Below, piece after piece: positions 1 through 11,840 of a stretch of DNA of 64,000 bases. The position numbers were made by a program, and so were the translations under genes. The stretch comes from Welwitschia mirabilis (lineage: Eukaryota > Gnetophyta > Gnetopsida > Welwitschiales): positions 177,716,328-177,780,327 of the forward strand of contig JBOZIK010000001.1 of the NCBI GenBank assembly GCA_051453625.1, given 5' to 3'. Under the pieces are notes generated by a model. It was given only the letters and a program-made list of their open reading frames with translations. It had not been told where the DNA came from and did no database searches. Positions within the stretch are counted from its first letter, which is position 1. Every line of letters begins with the position of its first letter.

Positions 1-1569
1 ATGTTGATCTTAAAAAATAGTTAATGGATATTCTAACTTCTAAAAAAAATTCAATCCGTGTAGAAAATCTATGTTGTTTGGTGAGTTTGATTATGAAATT
101 TTTAGGCTTGAAAAGTGGCCAGCAATATCAATAAAACAAACTATTTCCTAAGAATATAAAATGCTAATCAAACTCTTAGCCATATTAGATAAATATGGAA
201 CAATAGTACTGATATTGTTGTTGTAGTAGAATCATGAAATAACATGCTTAACCACTAAATTATCATTCATTTAAGATGTGTAAAATATACCACAAAGCCT
301 AACATCATTAACATTTAAGTGAGACAGTTTTATATTTATCAGTTTTTCTCTTTTGAAGATGTGGTAATTAGCAAATAAGCTTATAGAGGTAAAATTGGTT
401 CATCATGCAAAGAGTCAAATTTGAGAGGCCGAAAGTATAGTCACTGTTGTAAAAATTCTTTACTAATAGCTTTTATATATTCTTTTCTTTCTATGATTGA
501 AATAAATTCTTATATCACTGGCAGTAGTTATGGATTGGTTCTATCCTGATTAAATTTATTAGACACCAAAAATTTAACTTGATAACATTTTTAATGTCTA
601 CTCGGAATATCATATTTTCTCTTGAATATCAAATGATTATATTCCATATTCTAATAATTAGTAGTTAATAGAAGCTTGTTCAAACTATACCAAGCATTAC
701 TTGCATGTAAAACATGAACAATAATGCAATCTATGTAGATTCTATAAACTCTAGAATAAAATAACAAGAGCTTAAAGCCTCAAACTAATATCACTAACCT
801 TACTCAAAGATTGCATGAATTGCTTAAATCTTGCTTGTAGTTCATAAACTCATAGTCTTTTGTCAGTGCAACCTTTAAACCTTTTGCAGACAGCACTGAA
901 TCAGAGGTCAAACTAGATCTTGAGGTTGCGAAAATTACCAAGGATGAAGAAAGGAATATTTTCAACACCTTCACCAATGGAACTTCCAACCAAATGCAAT
1001 ATGCAAATGTGATGACATGAATGCATGATGCTAGTCCTTATTGTGAACTGTGTGCATCTCTATCAAACTACTTTGCCAATTTTTTATCTCTATAATGCAT
1101 TGAAATAGTAACCAATTACTTAATCATGATTTAGTAACTAGTCACCCTTTAAACATTAAAAAAATAGTGGATGATTTAGATCAGGTGAATAACAGATGTT
1201 TAGTGTGATTAGTTGTTGTAGCAGTAGCTAGTCACCATTTAATAAATTAAAGAAGTTATATAAAGCTTTCTCAGACATGCCCTGGTAGAAATAAGAATGA
1301 TCTCTACTGACTACCTCCTTTTACTGCCTCCTAGAAAAGTGGCTAGAAGATAATGGATAGTTTTTAGGCTCCACTAATTTTTAAAGAGAAAGGCAATGAG
1401 GTAAGATTTGATAAAGAAATCGAGTCCATCAATGATTCTACTACACTATGACCCTTTAGGTCTAGTTAACCTATTAAAACATGACTCACAGTACTTTAAG
1501 GTCTAGGGGATTGGATTTGCAATCAAGCTAATCAACCACCTCCAGTCAACCAAATCATAGGTCTAATTG
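1..1569 (-). other. Region downstream of C1 pol; no clear gene
   Basis: This is AT-rich sequence beyond the RNase H end of copia C1, on the side where its 3' LTR should lie. I searched for the start of the C1 LTR (TGTTGGATTCAGAACC) and did not find it. The 3' LTR is therefore either beyond the window edge or too decayed to see. A slightly less AT-rich patch at about 800-1000 reads open on the minus strand for some 60 codons, and another minus frame there reads ELQARFKQFMQSLSK, which looks like a coiled coil. SIRE-type elements often carry an extra ORF in this position, so the patch may be its tail. That is inference. Confidence 0.35.
804..989 (-). pseudogene. Unrecognised short coding-like remnant
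   Basis: A minus-strand open stretch of about 60 codons has no good ATG and begins in mid-frame. It starts EVPLVKVLKIFLSSSL, a hydrophobic stretch, followed by a Ser/Thr-rich part. An overlapping minus frame contains ELQARFKQFMQSLSK followed by AAG-GTTAGT, which resembles a splice donor. I do not recognise the product. It may be part of an accessory ORF between pol and the 3' LTR of C1, or a chance open frame. Base composition is less AT-rich than the surroundings, the only independent hint of past coding. Confidence 0.25.
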
Positions 1570-4530
1570 ATTATCCTACAATTAACTAGAGGATAGAGAG
1601 ATAACCACTAGTTCATTATGAAGATGAATAAAATTATAAAAATTTAGGATTTTAATAAATATATTAGCAAGCTGATGATCTGTACTAATAAAATTCATAA
1701 AAATATTTCATTTTTTAACTTAATCTCTAAGAAAATGGTGTCTTAGTTTAATGTGTTTAATTTAGAATGTTAAATGGGATTTCTAGAAATATTTATTACA
1801 CTAGTATTATTCTAGAAAATACGAACCTATTCCTTAGCATTTCCTTCATCCAAAGGAGATAAGCGCAACAACTCTTCATTGCTATAAACTTAGCTTCTGT
1901 GGTTGAAAGGAAAATCAAGTTTTTCTTTCTACTGTCCATCCCACTAAGGACAATCGTAATAGAAAACAATTACTATTTGTTTTTTTTCATTCATTATTAC
2001 ACCTATCCTAATCTACATTACTAAATCCTACAAGATCAAAAGATGTCTCAGTTGGGTACCATAAGCCATTATCATATGTATTCTTTAATATCTTATTATT
2101 CTTTTGACAACTTGTAGGTGTGATTTTTTCGGTTGGATTTGGTATCTTTCATACACATCAATAATAAACATAATATTGGGTCTACTTATAGTTAGATATA
2201 ATAAACTACCTATCATACTTCTATATAGCTTCTAATCAAGTAATTTTTTATCTTCATCTAGACTAACTTCTGTCAGTTATTTTAGCATTTTCCAATCCAA
2301 ATTGGTTATTCAAATCTTTTGCATATTTAGATTGAGATATAAAAATTTCATTCTTTGATTTCTTAACCTATAAGTTAAGATTTTAACTTCATCAAGCATG
2401 TTCATCTCAAAATGTGTTATTATAACATTTACAAATTCTTTTGATAAAACTTCACTAGAAGTACCAAAAATGATATCATCCACATAAATTCATATAATGA
2501 TAAAATCTTTTTTTAAGTTTTTAACAAACAAATTTTTATCTTTTATTTCATGAACATAACCATTTTCATTTAGAAATGTGGCTAATTTCTCATACCAAGC
2601 TCTTGAAGCTTGCTTTAATTCATATAAATTCTTCTTAATTCTAAACACATAATGAGGTTTGTGAGGATTCATAAACCCTTGCAGTTGTTATACATACACT
2701 TCTTCATTTAGGTTCTATTTAAAAAGGCACTTTTACATCCATTTAATACACTTTGATATTTTTAAAGAATACATAAGATAAAAACGTTCTAATGCTATCT
2801 AGCCTTGCAATTGGAGCAAAAGTATCACTAATATCAATACCTTCAATTTGGTTATAGCCTTATGCTATTAATCTTGCTTTGTTTTTGATAATATTATTTT
2901 GCTTCTCACATTTGTTCTTAAAGATCCATTTTGTCCCATTTACATTTTTGTTCTTTGGCCTTTCAACAAGCTTCCAAACATTATTCCTTTTAAATTATTG
3001 CAACTCATCTTACATGGCTATCATCCATTCTACATGGAATTCTACTTCTTTAAATTTCTTAGGTTCAACTTGTAAAACATAATAAATTTGAGCATAAAAA
3101 TTCTTTACAGACTTCCTTTTTCTAATATTTGAGCTAATGTCTCTAATAAAAGATACTAAAGAATGATCTTTTATCTCTTTAAACTTTTAGTAGTGACTTA
3201 TTTTGTTGAGATTTCTTCTTCTTTTTTGGTAGAAATTTTTTTTGTTGTGTGGGTTCTTAGAGATATGTTTTCTTTATCACTAGAAGGGATAGATTTTATT
3301 TTAGCATCATCTATTTTTACATTTATTGATTCTTCCATAGTTAACCTTCTTTTATTAAAAACATGATAATCTCTACTTCTAGTAGAATATCTTAAAACTA
3401 TTGCTTCATTGGCCTTAGATTCAAATTTATTTAGGTGCTCTCTACCTTTTAACACAAAGCATTTACTCTCAAAGACTTTAAAGTAAGAAACATTTAGTTA
3501 TCTTTCTTTTCATAACTCATAAGGCACTTTATCCATTTCTAGTCTAAGATAAACTCTATTTATGATATAACAACTGGTACTAATAGCTTTAGCCCAAAAA
3601 GTTTTTGGAACCTCCTTTTCATTCAACATTGTTCTTACCATTTTTTGGAGGACTTTATTCTTGCTCTTAATAATTCCATTTTGTTAAGGTGTTTTAGGAG
3701 CTGAGAATTGATGATCAATACCATTGTTAATACAATACTTTTCAAATAAATGATTTTCAAACTTACCACCATGATTGCTTCTTTTTTTTTTATGGTATAG
3801 CCTTTTTTATTTTGAATTTTGTTGCATATTTCAATCTAATTTTTATATGTTTTAGGTTTGTTTGTAAGGAAGGCAACCATCCATACCTTGAGAAGTCATC
3901 AACCGCGATTAGAAAATAGCATTTACCTCCTAAACTTTGGGTTTGAAGTAGTTCTACCAAGTCCATATGAATGAGCTCTAAAGGCATGGTTGTGGAAACT
4001 TAGTTTTTACTTTTGTATAATGTTCTTATTTGTTTTCCTTTTTAGCATGCATCACAAAGATCATTTTTTTATATTTATTTTTAAAATTTCATTAATAATT
4101 TTTTTCTAATAATAATTTTTAAATAATCAAAATTTATATGACCTAAACATTTATGCCAAAGCTCTTCTTAATTAACATGAGAAAGTAACAAGTAGAAAAT
4201 GATTGATTAATGTTGTAGATATTATCTATTCTATTTGCTTTGAGAATAATGTCATTTGTTTTTCCATGTCTAACTTTACATTTAGTACTATAAAAAACAG
4301 CCTTATGACCTTTGTCACAAATTCAACTAATGTAAGTAAATTATGATTTAAACCACTGACATACAAAACTTCATTTAGTTTGGGTAAGTTACCTCCACCA
4401 ATGTTATCAGCGAAGGTAACTTCTTCTCCATCAAAGTTAACTAGCTATTTGAATCTAAACTTATCTCCCATTATATGTTAAGAGTAGCCACTATTCAAAT
4501 ACCATCTAGTTCCATTTAAATCCTTGAAAG
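1570..4530 (-). pseudogene. pol: C1 pol: protease, integrase, RT, RNase H (broken)
   Basis: Domains from right to left on the minus strand are as follows. The protease site (about 4467-4506) reads WYLNSGYS before HIMGD, where the family has DSG. The HHCC zinc region (about 4025-4160) includes ELWHKCLGHINF and CDAC. The integrase core has LIHMDL near 3970, SNHGGKF near 3780 and a QNG motif near 3680. RT reads YELKQASRAWYEKL, with an intact YVDDIIFG at 2463-2486. RNase H ends HIKLRHHFLRD at about 1720-1760. Stops interrupt nearly every domain. The RT catalytic loop is intact while the protease Asp, second integrase Asp and integrase Glu are replaced. Normally such a polyprotein processes itself and copies RNA into DNA in the cytoplasmic particle. 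Confidence 0.9.
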
Positions 4531-5214
4531 CTATTTGAATTAAAAGAATTTTTAACTTGTTTACTTTCACCCACTTAATCCTTTTAGACTAATGTGGTAT
4601 ACTTTCTGTTGGAATAAATTTAAATGAAAAAGTACTAACTAAATTTAAAAATAACATCAATTTTATAACATTACAAAATAACTTTAAATGACATGACTTA
4701 CCACAAAAGTAATATGTAACTTTAGAAATGAACTTATTTTGCTAAGTTACCTAATTTTGCTCATTTTGGATCTTTGAGGGATGAAACCAATACCTATCTT
4801 ATTATGAGCCAGTTTTCATATTTCAAGCATCTATTATAATTTAGTTGAACCATTCAAAATTTATTGATAAAATGTAATAAGTTTTTTACCTCTAATATAA
4901 GTTCAGAATTTTCAGATTTGGCCATCTTGTATTTTGTTTTTAATTCCTCCTTTTCTTTGGGAAGGGTTTTCATTTTTTTTTCAGATCATTTATGCACTTT
5001 ACCAATTTTTCACACTCCAAGTAAAGTTTTTAATTAGTGTCTTTAAGGTTATTCTAATCTTCTTCAATGAGGTTTAAATTATTATGTATAGATGAGCTAG
5101 GTGAGCCTTCGATCTCCATTTAAATCTTGGCTAGAACTACTATCATTATTGTCATCTATATTATTTCATGTAGTAATGAATTAAGATGTCTTTGACTTTC
5201 TTTATTCTTTGTTA
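4531..5214 (-). other. C1 gag-protease linker
   Basis: This stretch lies between the zinc-knuckle end of gag and the protease site. It is AT-rich with many stops and has no domain I can name. In SIRE-like elements this part encodes a poorly conserved linker, which fits its position. Confidence 0.5.
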
Positions 5215-6127
5215 TTGTTTAGATACTTATTTGCAATCTGTTCATATCCTTTACATGTATATCATTATATTTTTTTTCCTTTGTCTTGATCTTTTCTGAA
5301 CTTTAAGTGACCTCTTTTTGTTCCTGTACTTGGCTCACCTTCTTTCTTTCTTTTGTATAAAAATTTCTTAAATCTTCTTGAGAGTAAAGCAACTTCTTTA
5401 TCATCAATATCTTCATCTAAATTTTCTGATCTATACTCTTCTTGTATACATTTTAAAGTAATAACTTTTTTTCTATCTTTAGAAAATTTTAATTCATAAG
5501 TTTGTAAATTACCTTGTAATTCTTCAAGTATCATCATGTATATATTCTTGTTTTCTTCAGTTCTAGTTATTTTTGACTCAAATATTTTTGGAAGGAATCT
5601 TAGCACTTTTTGAATCACCTTAGCCTCATTCATTTTTTCACCTAGACTTGTCATGTAATTTATGATGTTGTTAAGTCTGGCAAAGAATTCCTATAAAGTT
5701 TCCTCCTCATCTAAATGAATGTCCTTGAATTTAAAAATGAGAATTTTGAGTTTGTCCTACTTAACAGTGGATGTCCCTTCATGTGCTACTTCAACAATGT
5801 CCTAAGCTTTCTTTGCATGTTTACAGTTTATAATACAATTAAACTTTTCTGCATACACTGCACAAAAATGACATTAAGAGAATAAGAATCTATGATAGAT
5901 TTGGATCTATCAGTGGGGATTCATTGATCTTGGGTTTTTAAAACTACAATGGTATTATCATGGGCATTAGTTTTAGTCAGAGTAGGAACAACATATTGAT
6001 TATAAATGACCTCTTCAAAGTCCACATCTAAGAACATAAGAAAGGTTCTTATACATCCTTTTCAATACACATAGTTCGACCCATCAAACATAGGTGGACG
6101 ACTAATCCCATCTAAAGGATTACTCAT
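5215..6127 (-). pseudogene. gag: C1 gag (capsid, UBN2-type) remnant
   Basis: The start is the ATG at 6125-6127, giving MSNPLDGISRPPMFDGSNY. This matches the usual copia Gag opening, where a Pro-rich lead is followed by FDGSNYxxW. A long open block at 5265-5654 reads MTSLGEKMNEAKVIQKVLR and continues with LPKIFESKIT, the helical core of UBN2-type capsid proteins, then a Lys/Glu-rich basic tail. Just after it, at about 5221-5263, TCKGYEQIANKY is a degenerate CCHC zinc knuckle that has lost Cys and His positions. The family role is particle assembly and RNA packaging. Stops separate the N-terminal part from the open block, so it is a pseudogene. Confidence 0.85.
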
Positions 6128-6178
6128 TTTTGGGTTTTAGAGCCTAGACCTATGAGGATCTGACATGAACTCAACTAA

Positions 6179-6190
6179 GCTCTGATCCCA
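6179..6190 (-). promoter_or_regulatory. C1 primer-binding site (initiator Met tRNA)
   Basis: The minus strand reads TGGGATCAGAGC, one base different from TGGTATCAGAGC, the complement of the 3' end of plant initiator Met tRNA. It lies two bases inside the 5' LTR edge, as expected, and confirms the minus orientation. Confidence 0.85.
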
Positions 6191-6192
6191 AA

Positions 6193-7528
6193 TGTTGGAT
6201 TCAGAACCCTATGGGGATGAATAGAATAAAATTAATTAAATCAATTCACAAAAATATCTTAATTAAATCAATTTACAAAAATATCTTTACTAGAAATAAG
6301 TACTAATATATGTTTGTAAATAAGAATGAAACTATTCTAAAAAATAAGGATTAGTAAGTACAAAAATATCAAATAGGAAGAACATAAGATTTATAGTGGT
6401 TTAAGAAATCCCCACTCCATTCTCAATGATCAGCTTCTATTGAAGCCTAATTTGGATTTCCATTAATCTCTTTTCAAGTATTACAGGTTCACCTGTAACT
6501 TTTACAAATGGACCTTTCTGAGGCTCAGTCTCAACCTTTTGCAAGAACGCAAAGAGATGACAATGATGTGCTAAAATGCATAAGTTTCATCTAATATTTA
6601 GTTTAAGAATAATATTACTACACTGCTTGCAAAGATGGTACAATTCAAAATCATATAGTTCAACTAGCTTAATCAAGTACACAAAGATAACAATAGTTTT
6701 TGGTTCATCTTTGGTCAGATAGGATATGCCTATGAGTATAATGAATAATTTTAAGAAGATTCAAAATTGATATAATGATTTTGACTCTTGGTGAATATAT
6801 AGTGGAAATTTTTTAGTGTTTTTAGAAGTAAAAAGACCTTCCAATGGACATAAAATAGACTCATAACAAGTATAAAAATCCTTTTTCTATCACAACTGGT
6901 TGATCCCTCAAAATTCTAGTTGACCACATTTGGTGCCATCACTGAAGTCGATTGCCTTCAGTTAACCCCTATTTCTTATGGCTCCATGTCTGATTAACCC
7001 CTTAGAATCTCTTCGACCACTTATCTGATCACTTGCATATTCATTTGGTCACTCCATTAGTTAAGAAGAATTACAATAATGTTTTCTACTCCTAGTTTGG
7101 TCAACCCCATAAATGTCTAGTCAACTCCTTGCTAATAAAGGATGAATGTTACTCTAGGTTTGGTTGACTCCTTAGGAATCTAGTCGACCCCTTGATAATC
7201 AGCTATTAAATTTTTGATACTCAAGTCTAGTTAATTCCTTAAGAATTTGGTTGACCGCTCTGATTTTAGTTATGAAGTACTTGATATATAAGTCTAGTCA
7301 ATCCCTTAAAAACCCAGTCGACCTTGCTGAATTCTATTCATTTTTATGTATGATTTAGATGTAGTCAACCCCGTATAGGATATAAAAATTGATAGGTTTA
7401 GGTTCAAATTATGATAAATTATTTCAGCTTCTAACGTGTAATGATTAATATTTTCTGCATAACATATAACATGTTTTTCTAATAGAAAACATTAGTTTTA
7501 CATCAAATTGACAAATAATAACTCAACA
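6193..7528 (-). repeat. C1 5' LTR (about 1336 bp)
   Basis: On the plus strand the LTR starts TGTTGGATTC next to the PBS and ends ACTCAACA, so the ends form a short inverted repeat (TGTTG/CAACA). The half nearer 7528 on the minus strand would hold the promoter. Part of it, about 6890-7380, is made of degenerate copies of a GTCGACCCCTT-like motif, listed separately. The outer edge is inferred from the inverted repeat because no second LTR is available for comparison. Confidence 0.72.
6895..7375. repeat. Degenerate GTCGACC-type repeats inside C1 LTR
   Basis: At least seven imperfect units are spaced mostly 50-75 bases apart. Examples are GTCTAGTCAACTCC, GAATCTAGTCGACCCCTT, AAGAATTTGGTTGACC and AACCCAGTCGACC. 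Each unit has a 'GTCTAGTTGACTCCTTAAGAAT' character followed by a second GTCGACC. Members differ by C/T and G/A changes. Confidence 0.7.
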
Positions 7529-7730
7529 TACTTCACTATTTATTCTCATGTGCATAGGTTTTTCACTAGTTTAGGGGGTTTTTTGGTTCTGATGCATTAT
7601 GGTTTAAATAGACTACTTAGAATTTTATGCTTAATTCCCTCTTCTTATGACTATACCTCTCTGTCATGAAATTTTTTAATCTCTTTGATGTTATTTCTTT
7701 ATATCTTGACTAGTTCACTTGAAATTATGG
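7529..7730. other. Junction between C1 and C2a; unassigned
   Basis: About 200 bases lie between the outer edge of the C1 LTR and the first sequence alignable to copia C2b. I see no ORF, LTR end or target duplication. It could be leader of C2a, into which C1 may have inserted, or older host sequence. Confidence 0.3.
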
Positions 7731-10700
7731 ATGACAGTAAGATCCTTTTTTCTCCAACTATACCATTATCTTGATTTAACAAGATTTTTTTGTGTGATGG
7801 ATAGATTACTATTAATAGTGAATGTAATAAAGATTCCTCTAGAATTTGTCTTTATCTTATAACTTGTTAAACCTCTTCTATCTCTTCTCAACATTTATCA
7901 TCATTTCAACATTAAAAAATAGATTCCAGATATTGTCATACAACCTCACATCAGTATTGACTATAGAAATCATGACCAATCTTAGGGTGACTTTACATAA
8001 TGATCACAGTTGAGAGGAATGGAATGAATATTTGATGTCTACAATATGAATTTATGAATTTTATAGAAATTTTTTTGATAAAGTGCATGTTCCACTTTAG
8101 AATAAAAATGAAGAAAATGCATGGAAAGTCATTTATAACAAGCTCATAGAGATAATTTACCACTCCACATAAAAAGTTGATTGACAAAAGTAAGTCAATT
8201 TATACAATTATTGTAATTTAAGAAATACATTTTATGTAAAGAATGGTCTAGAATTAATTAATCTTATTACAAGAATGAACATCCTTTGATAGGATAAAGA
8301 CAAAATGCATCATCTTATAGCTAAGATAATTGATATTAAAGAAAAATTTTCTAATCAGACCCCAAAAATCAAGTATACATTCATTATGTCAATTTGATTC
8401 ATTACTATCTAGAGGATTTATCTCTTTGTAGCTACATTCTATCTCTTCATAAAAGTAAGCAGCTATACAATATGAAATTTGACATGCTCAATAAAGATTT
8501 TATTATCATAGAAGTACAATTTAACTTCAAAGGCTCTTTATCCCCTAATGCAGCATTTTAAGTCTCCCATTCTCATGTCATCCTTATTAACATAAGCAGT
8601 CTTCCAATAAATTTTATCCAAAAAAGGAATCACATCATGATAAGGTTATGGCTTTGCATAAACAATAAACTAAGAATCCTAATTAAATCCTATCCATCCT
8701 AATAAGAACAAGTATTAATGCTCATAATGTAGATGAGAAGATCATATTATGGATTTCTGTAAGATACTTTGGGATTAGATAAAGTCTAACATAAGGAAAA
8801 TGAAGTTATTAAAGAATTTGATTCTTGTAATGATATTAAAAATCTTGACTTAAATGTTCTCTTTAATGGCTCTAACTTTGTTTGTATAAGTGAGCACATA
8901 CTCATGGTGAGACATGTATTCTTAACATATGTTCAATTATCATATGACTTATCGATGTGATTATTACTATGACTTCATCGAAGTACCAAGTTAGGTTTAT
9001 TTGGTAGATAGAACTTTGGTATTAGTAGAAGGCTATGGCTTGGTTACCCTCAACTTGACATCAGTCTTTCCATATACTATTTCTCATATTCTAATGTTTC
9101 TACTCTAAGATCACGTCTTCTATCTCTTTTCACTCTGGCATGAGAAGATCACTCAATTTCTATGATAAAGAACTTAGTAAATATTTATGATGAAATCCAA
9201 CAATTGGGTATAAAAGGCTACATGGATGTAAAATCCTTTGTTTTTATGATGATATCAAAAATGTAAGAAATAACTAGTATATTTTTCCAATATGAGATCT
9301 CTCCATCACTAATATGGCATGATCAATTAGAATATCTTAATTCTTGCATGAAAAATGTAATGGATGAGAATAACCACTAGCTTCCTCCATCCATTCCATG
9401 GGATTTTTCTTAGTGTGAAGCATGTATTAACTGTAAAGAAACTTAATAACAGTTTCTGCTAAGTAAGTAGCATGTCAATTCAAAGATTTTGCTTATTCAT
9501 AGTGATCTATGTGGAACTATGTTAGTTTCCACTCTTCATGGCTTTTATTATTTTATCTCTTTTATTAGTGACTATTCCAAAATGACTTAGGTATATTTCA
9601 TCAAATTTAAATCTTAAAATTTAAACATTTTCAACAAGTTTAAAAATGAATTAGAAAAGCAAGCCACTTATTAGATTAAAAATTTCCACTCAAATAATGG
9701 TGGCAACTATACATCTGCCAAGTTTAAGAATTTTTTTACTTCTGAAGGGATTCAACATTTTAACACTTCCCTAGGATACCTTAATAAAATGACATTACTA
9801 AGTGATTTAGTTACACTCTCATGGATATGACATGTTCCATTATGTATTTTAATGATTATAAAACTTATCTTTAGGGTAAATCAGTGAATATAATAATAAT
9901 TGTATTGGTTAATATGTTGAAAAAGAAGTATCCTTAACTACAAAGTGATATGAGTACAATTTAAGGTTAAATAATTTGTGTATTTTTTATTTTCAAGTGC
10001 TATATCCTACATCCATATTTCATGCAAACATTATAACAAATTTAAAGCACATGCTCACATTAATATCTTTATGGATATCTAACTGACTAGAAGGGTTATT
10101 AAGTATATTTTATAAATCATTATAAGACCATTGTTTCTTATGATATAATTTTTTTAGAAACTTTGAATAATGATTCTTATCCTGATTCTTCAAAGTGTCA
10201 TCCTTTCTCTAACTTAGTAATCTTATTAGATGTTCAATATTCTATAGCTTAGGACAAGGGAAAGGGGTATAGTCACCAATCATGCTTTAGTTCCTTGTAT
10301 TGGTATGACTTCTTTACAACTTATAATAATTAAATAATTGAGTGCTCTCAACATGCTTAATCATGGTTCTAGTAGTAACTCAACTAATTCTCCAATTGAA
10401 GAAGCTGATACTACCTAGAGATAACATTGATATACTTAGTTACAACTTACTCTTCACGATGTTTATGAAAATGAAAGGGTAAAACTAGAACTAGACATAG
10501 CTCATATACAACTTATGATGATGAGCTTCATTTCACTTTTGATGATAAATCAATGTATCTGAAATACATCATTCTACATAATTAGTGGGTCCAAGCCATA
10601 AAAGAAGAATACTATGCTCTTATAGAAAATCATACTTGTGTGATCCATAAAATTAAGAAACTTATACAACATGAAGTTATTTCACCAGTACATCATCCAA

Positions 10701-10740
10701 TCATAGAACCAACAATTGGTACTGAAATAAAGGCACTTGA
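7731..10740 (+). pseudogene. C2a gag-integrase remnant with RT deleted
   Basis: The capsid (UBN2) region is at about 8150-8560 and reads NTFYVKNGLELINLITRMN. An integrase zinc region comes next. The integrase core begins LIHSDLCGTM (about 9491-9520), continues YFISFISDYSKMT, and then HSNNGGNYTSAKFK (about 9689-9730). The second Asp of the DDE triad (SDNGG in the family) is Asn here. The linker to RT runs to about 10740 with many stops, then the RT palm and connection are missing. It cannot be functional. Function is inferred from family alignment in memory. Confidence 0.8.
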
Positions 10741-11127
10741 TCAAGATAAGTTTTAACACTTCCAATACAATATTGGATTAATAATGAGTTGATTTAAACT
10801 CATTATTTCTTATACATTATGGGCTTCATTTTACTTTTAAGTCTCTGATTGAAGTTAGTCCTAATCCTAGTACTATGAAATGTCTAATATAATTAATGCC
10901 TGGTACTATGACATGTATAGTATATGTTTTAGCTTGGCATTATAGATTGTGTAATGCATATAATAAGCCCTATCTGCTATGGGATGTGTAATATTAAATT
11001 GATTACTTCTTTAATGTTGTGGTTCTTTTAGATAGCAACTCCTTTTAAGGAGGTTTTATTATAGGCTTTATTCCTAAGATTTTTCCCCAAGTACTCTGGT
11101 TTTTCTTTGGAAGAGAGCATATTCCCA

Positions 11128-11142
11128 CATTAAGGGGAAAAT
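11128..11142 (+). promoter_or_regulatory. C2a polypurine tract
   Basis: ACATTAAGGGGAAAAT lies directly before the LTR start TGCTAAGG. C2b has the matching ACATTGAGGGGGAAG in the same place. This is the usual plus-strand primer site of a copia element. Confidence 0.8.
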
Positions 11143-11335
11143 TGCTAAGGTTTATATGGATACTGTTGTTCCACATTTAGGGATACATGAAAAACCCTAG
11201 TGAAACCCTAATTATAACTTCATAAGCAATCTCTTCAATGAAATAAGGTGAGTGAAATATTTTGAAGAAATAAAATTTTAATCTGGAAAATCTGCTTATG
11301 CTCTCTTATTCTTCTATTTTCCAATGTACTTTACA
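11143..11335 (+). repeat. C2a 3' LTR (193 bp)
   Basis: It starts TGCTAAGG and ends CTTTACA. Its length equals that of the C2b LTRs, and the end CTCTCTTATTCTTCTATTTT resembles their CTCTCTTTTATTCATTAC. The five bases that follow are AGTTA, but no partner duplication is visible at the left because that end is lost. Confidence 0.8.
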
Positions 11336-11647
11336 AGTTATACAACATTTTCTAAATTACTATTCTAGGATTCAATTTTAAAAATAAAAATCATTATCAT
11401 TAATAAGGCTTTTAGAGATGTTAAAATTTGATAACATATTTTTTCAAAGAAACTTGATGATCATTTTAGCATCATCATGTTTGTAAGAATAAACTTCTAC
11501 CTATTTGATAACAAAATCAATACTTACTAGGATATATTAGTATCTAAAGGAATATGCATAAGCATATTGAAAATATATACATCATATATTTAAAGATTTA
11601 ACTTTTATAATTTAATTAATAGATATCATGTCTTTTCTAAATATATT
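11336..11647 (-). pseudogene. G1 Athila-like gypsy: integrase core fragment
   Basis: Read on the minus strand, this 312-bp block contains HDDAKMIIKF and LSNFNISKSLINDND. This aligns with the Athila/Tat integrase core, where NDAKVVIKFLKKNI is followed by a GTP-AIISDGGTHF stretch. The frame wanders and contains stops. It lies between two C2-family copia elements. The reading resumes on the other side of C2b with the integrase zinc region, so it is one gypsy gene split by insertion. Its last bases 11643-11647 are one copy of the C2b target duplication. Confidence 0.75.
11643..11647. repeat. C2b target-site duplication, left (ATATT)
   Basis: ATATT immediately precedes the C2b 5' LTR and is repeated exactly at 18747-18751 after the 3' LTR. 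Five bases is the usual length for copia integration. Confidence 0.85.
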
Positions 11648-11840
11648 TACTAAGATACTAATAATGCAAATTGTGGTACTACACTTAGGGAAGATGAAAA
11701 CCTTAGTGGAAACTCTAATTAGATGTGCTTATTTATAAAATTAAGCTCTAATATGAAAATTAAAAAAGAAAATAAATCATTATTTTGAAATCTGATTCTA
11801 GGTTTTTCTTACTCTCTTTTATTCATTACTATTTCTTGCA
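11648..11840 (+). repeat. C2b 5' LTR (193 bp)
   Basis: It starts TACTAAGATACT (the 3' copy has TGCTAGGATACT, so the terminal TG has become TA) and ends TTTCTTGCA. Internal landmarks shared with the 3' LTR are GGTACTACACTTAGGGAAGAT and ATTCTAGG near the end. The LTR is unusually short for a plant element. Confidence 0.92.

Larger units (their letters stand above)
1570..7528 (-). mobile_element. C1: SIRE-like Ty1/copia retrotransposon, decayed, minus strand
   Basis: Reading right to left: 5' LTR (6193-7528), initiator-Met PBS (6179-6190), gag, protease, integrase, RT and RNase H in the copia order. The RNase H tail ends at about 1570. No 3' LTR is recognised, so the left end is open. Many in-frame TAG/TAA codons make it non-functional. 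The right edge is set by TGTTGG...CAACA at the LTR termini. The SIRE-like label rests on the long LTR and the style of the polyprotein and is tentative. Confidence 0.88.
7731..11335 (+). mobile_element. C2a: truncated Ty1/copia of the C2 family
   Basis: This copy aligns by eye to C2b over gag, integrase, the spacer before the 3' LTR, the polypurine tract and the LTR. A shared landmark is GTGTGATGGATAGA here versus GTGTGACAGATAGA in C2b. The 5' LTR and leader are absent. Most of the RT seen in C2b is missing: sequence passes from the integrase/RT linker (about 10600) to the pre-LTR spacer (about 10800). The left edge is approximate. Both copies carry a peculiar non-coding spacer with the phrase CTATGGGATGTGTA, which marks them as one family. 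Confidence 0.85.

Noticed and set aside
3198-3455. 85-codon minus open frame as a separate gene
   Set aside because: It is part of the C1 polyprotein, in the linker between integrase and RT (KGREHLNKFESKANEAI is the copia linker style).
7993-8187. 64-codon minus-strand open frame
   Set aside because: It is antisense to the C2a gag reading and has no support of its own.
11336-11340. AGTTA as a C2a target duplication
   Set aside because: The 5' end of C2a is missing, so there is no partner to compare.
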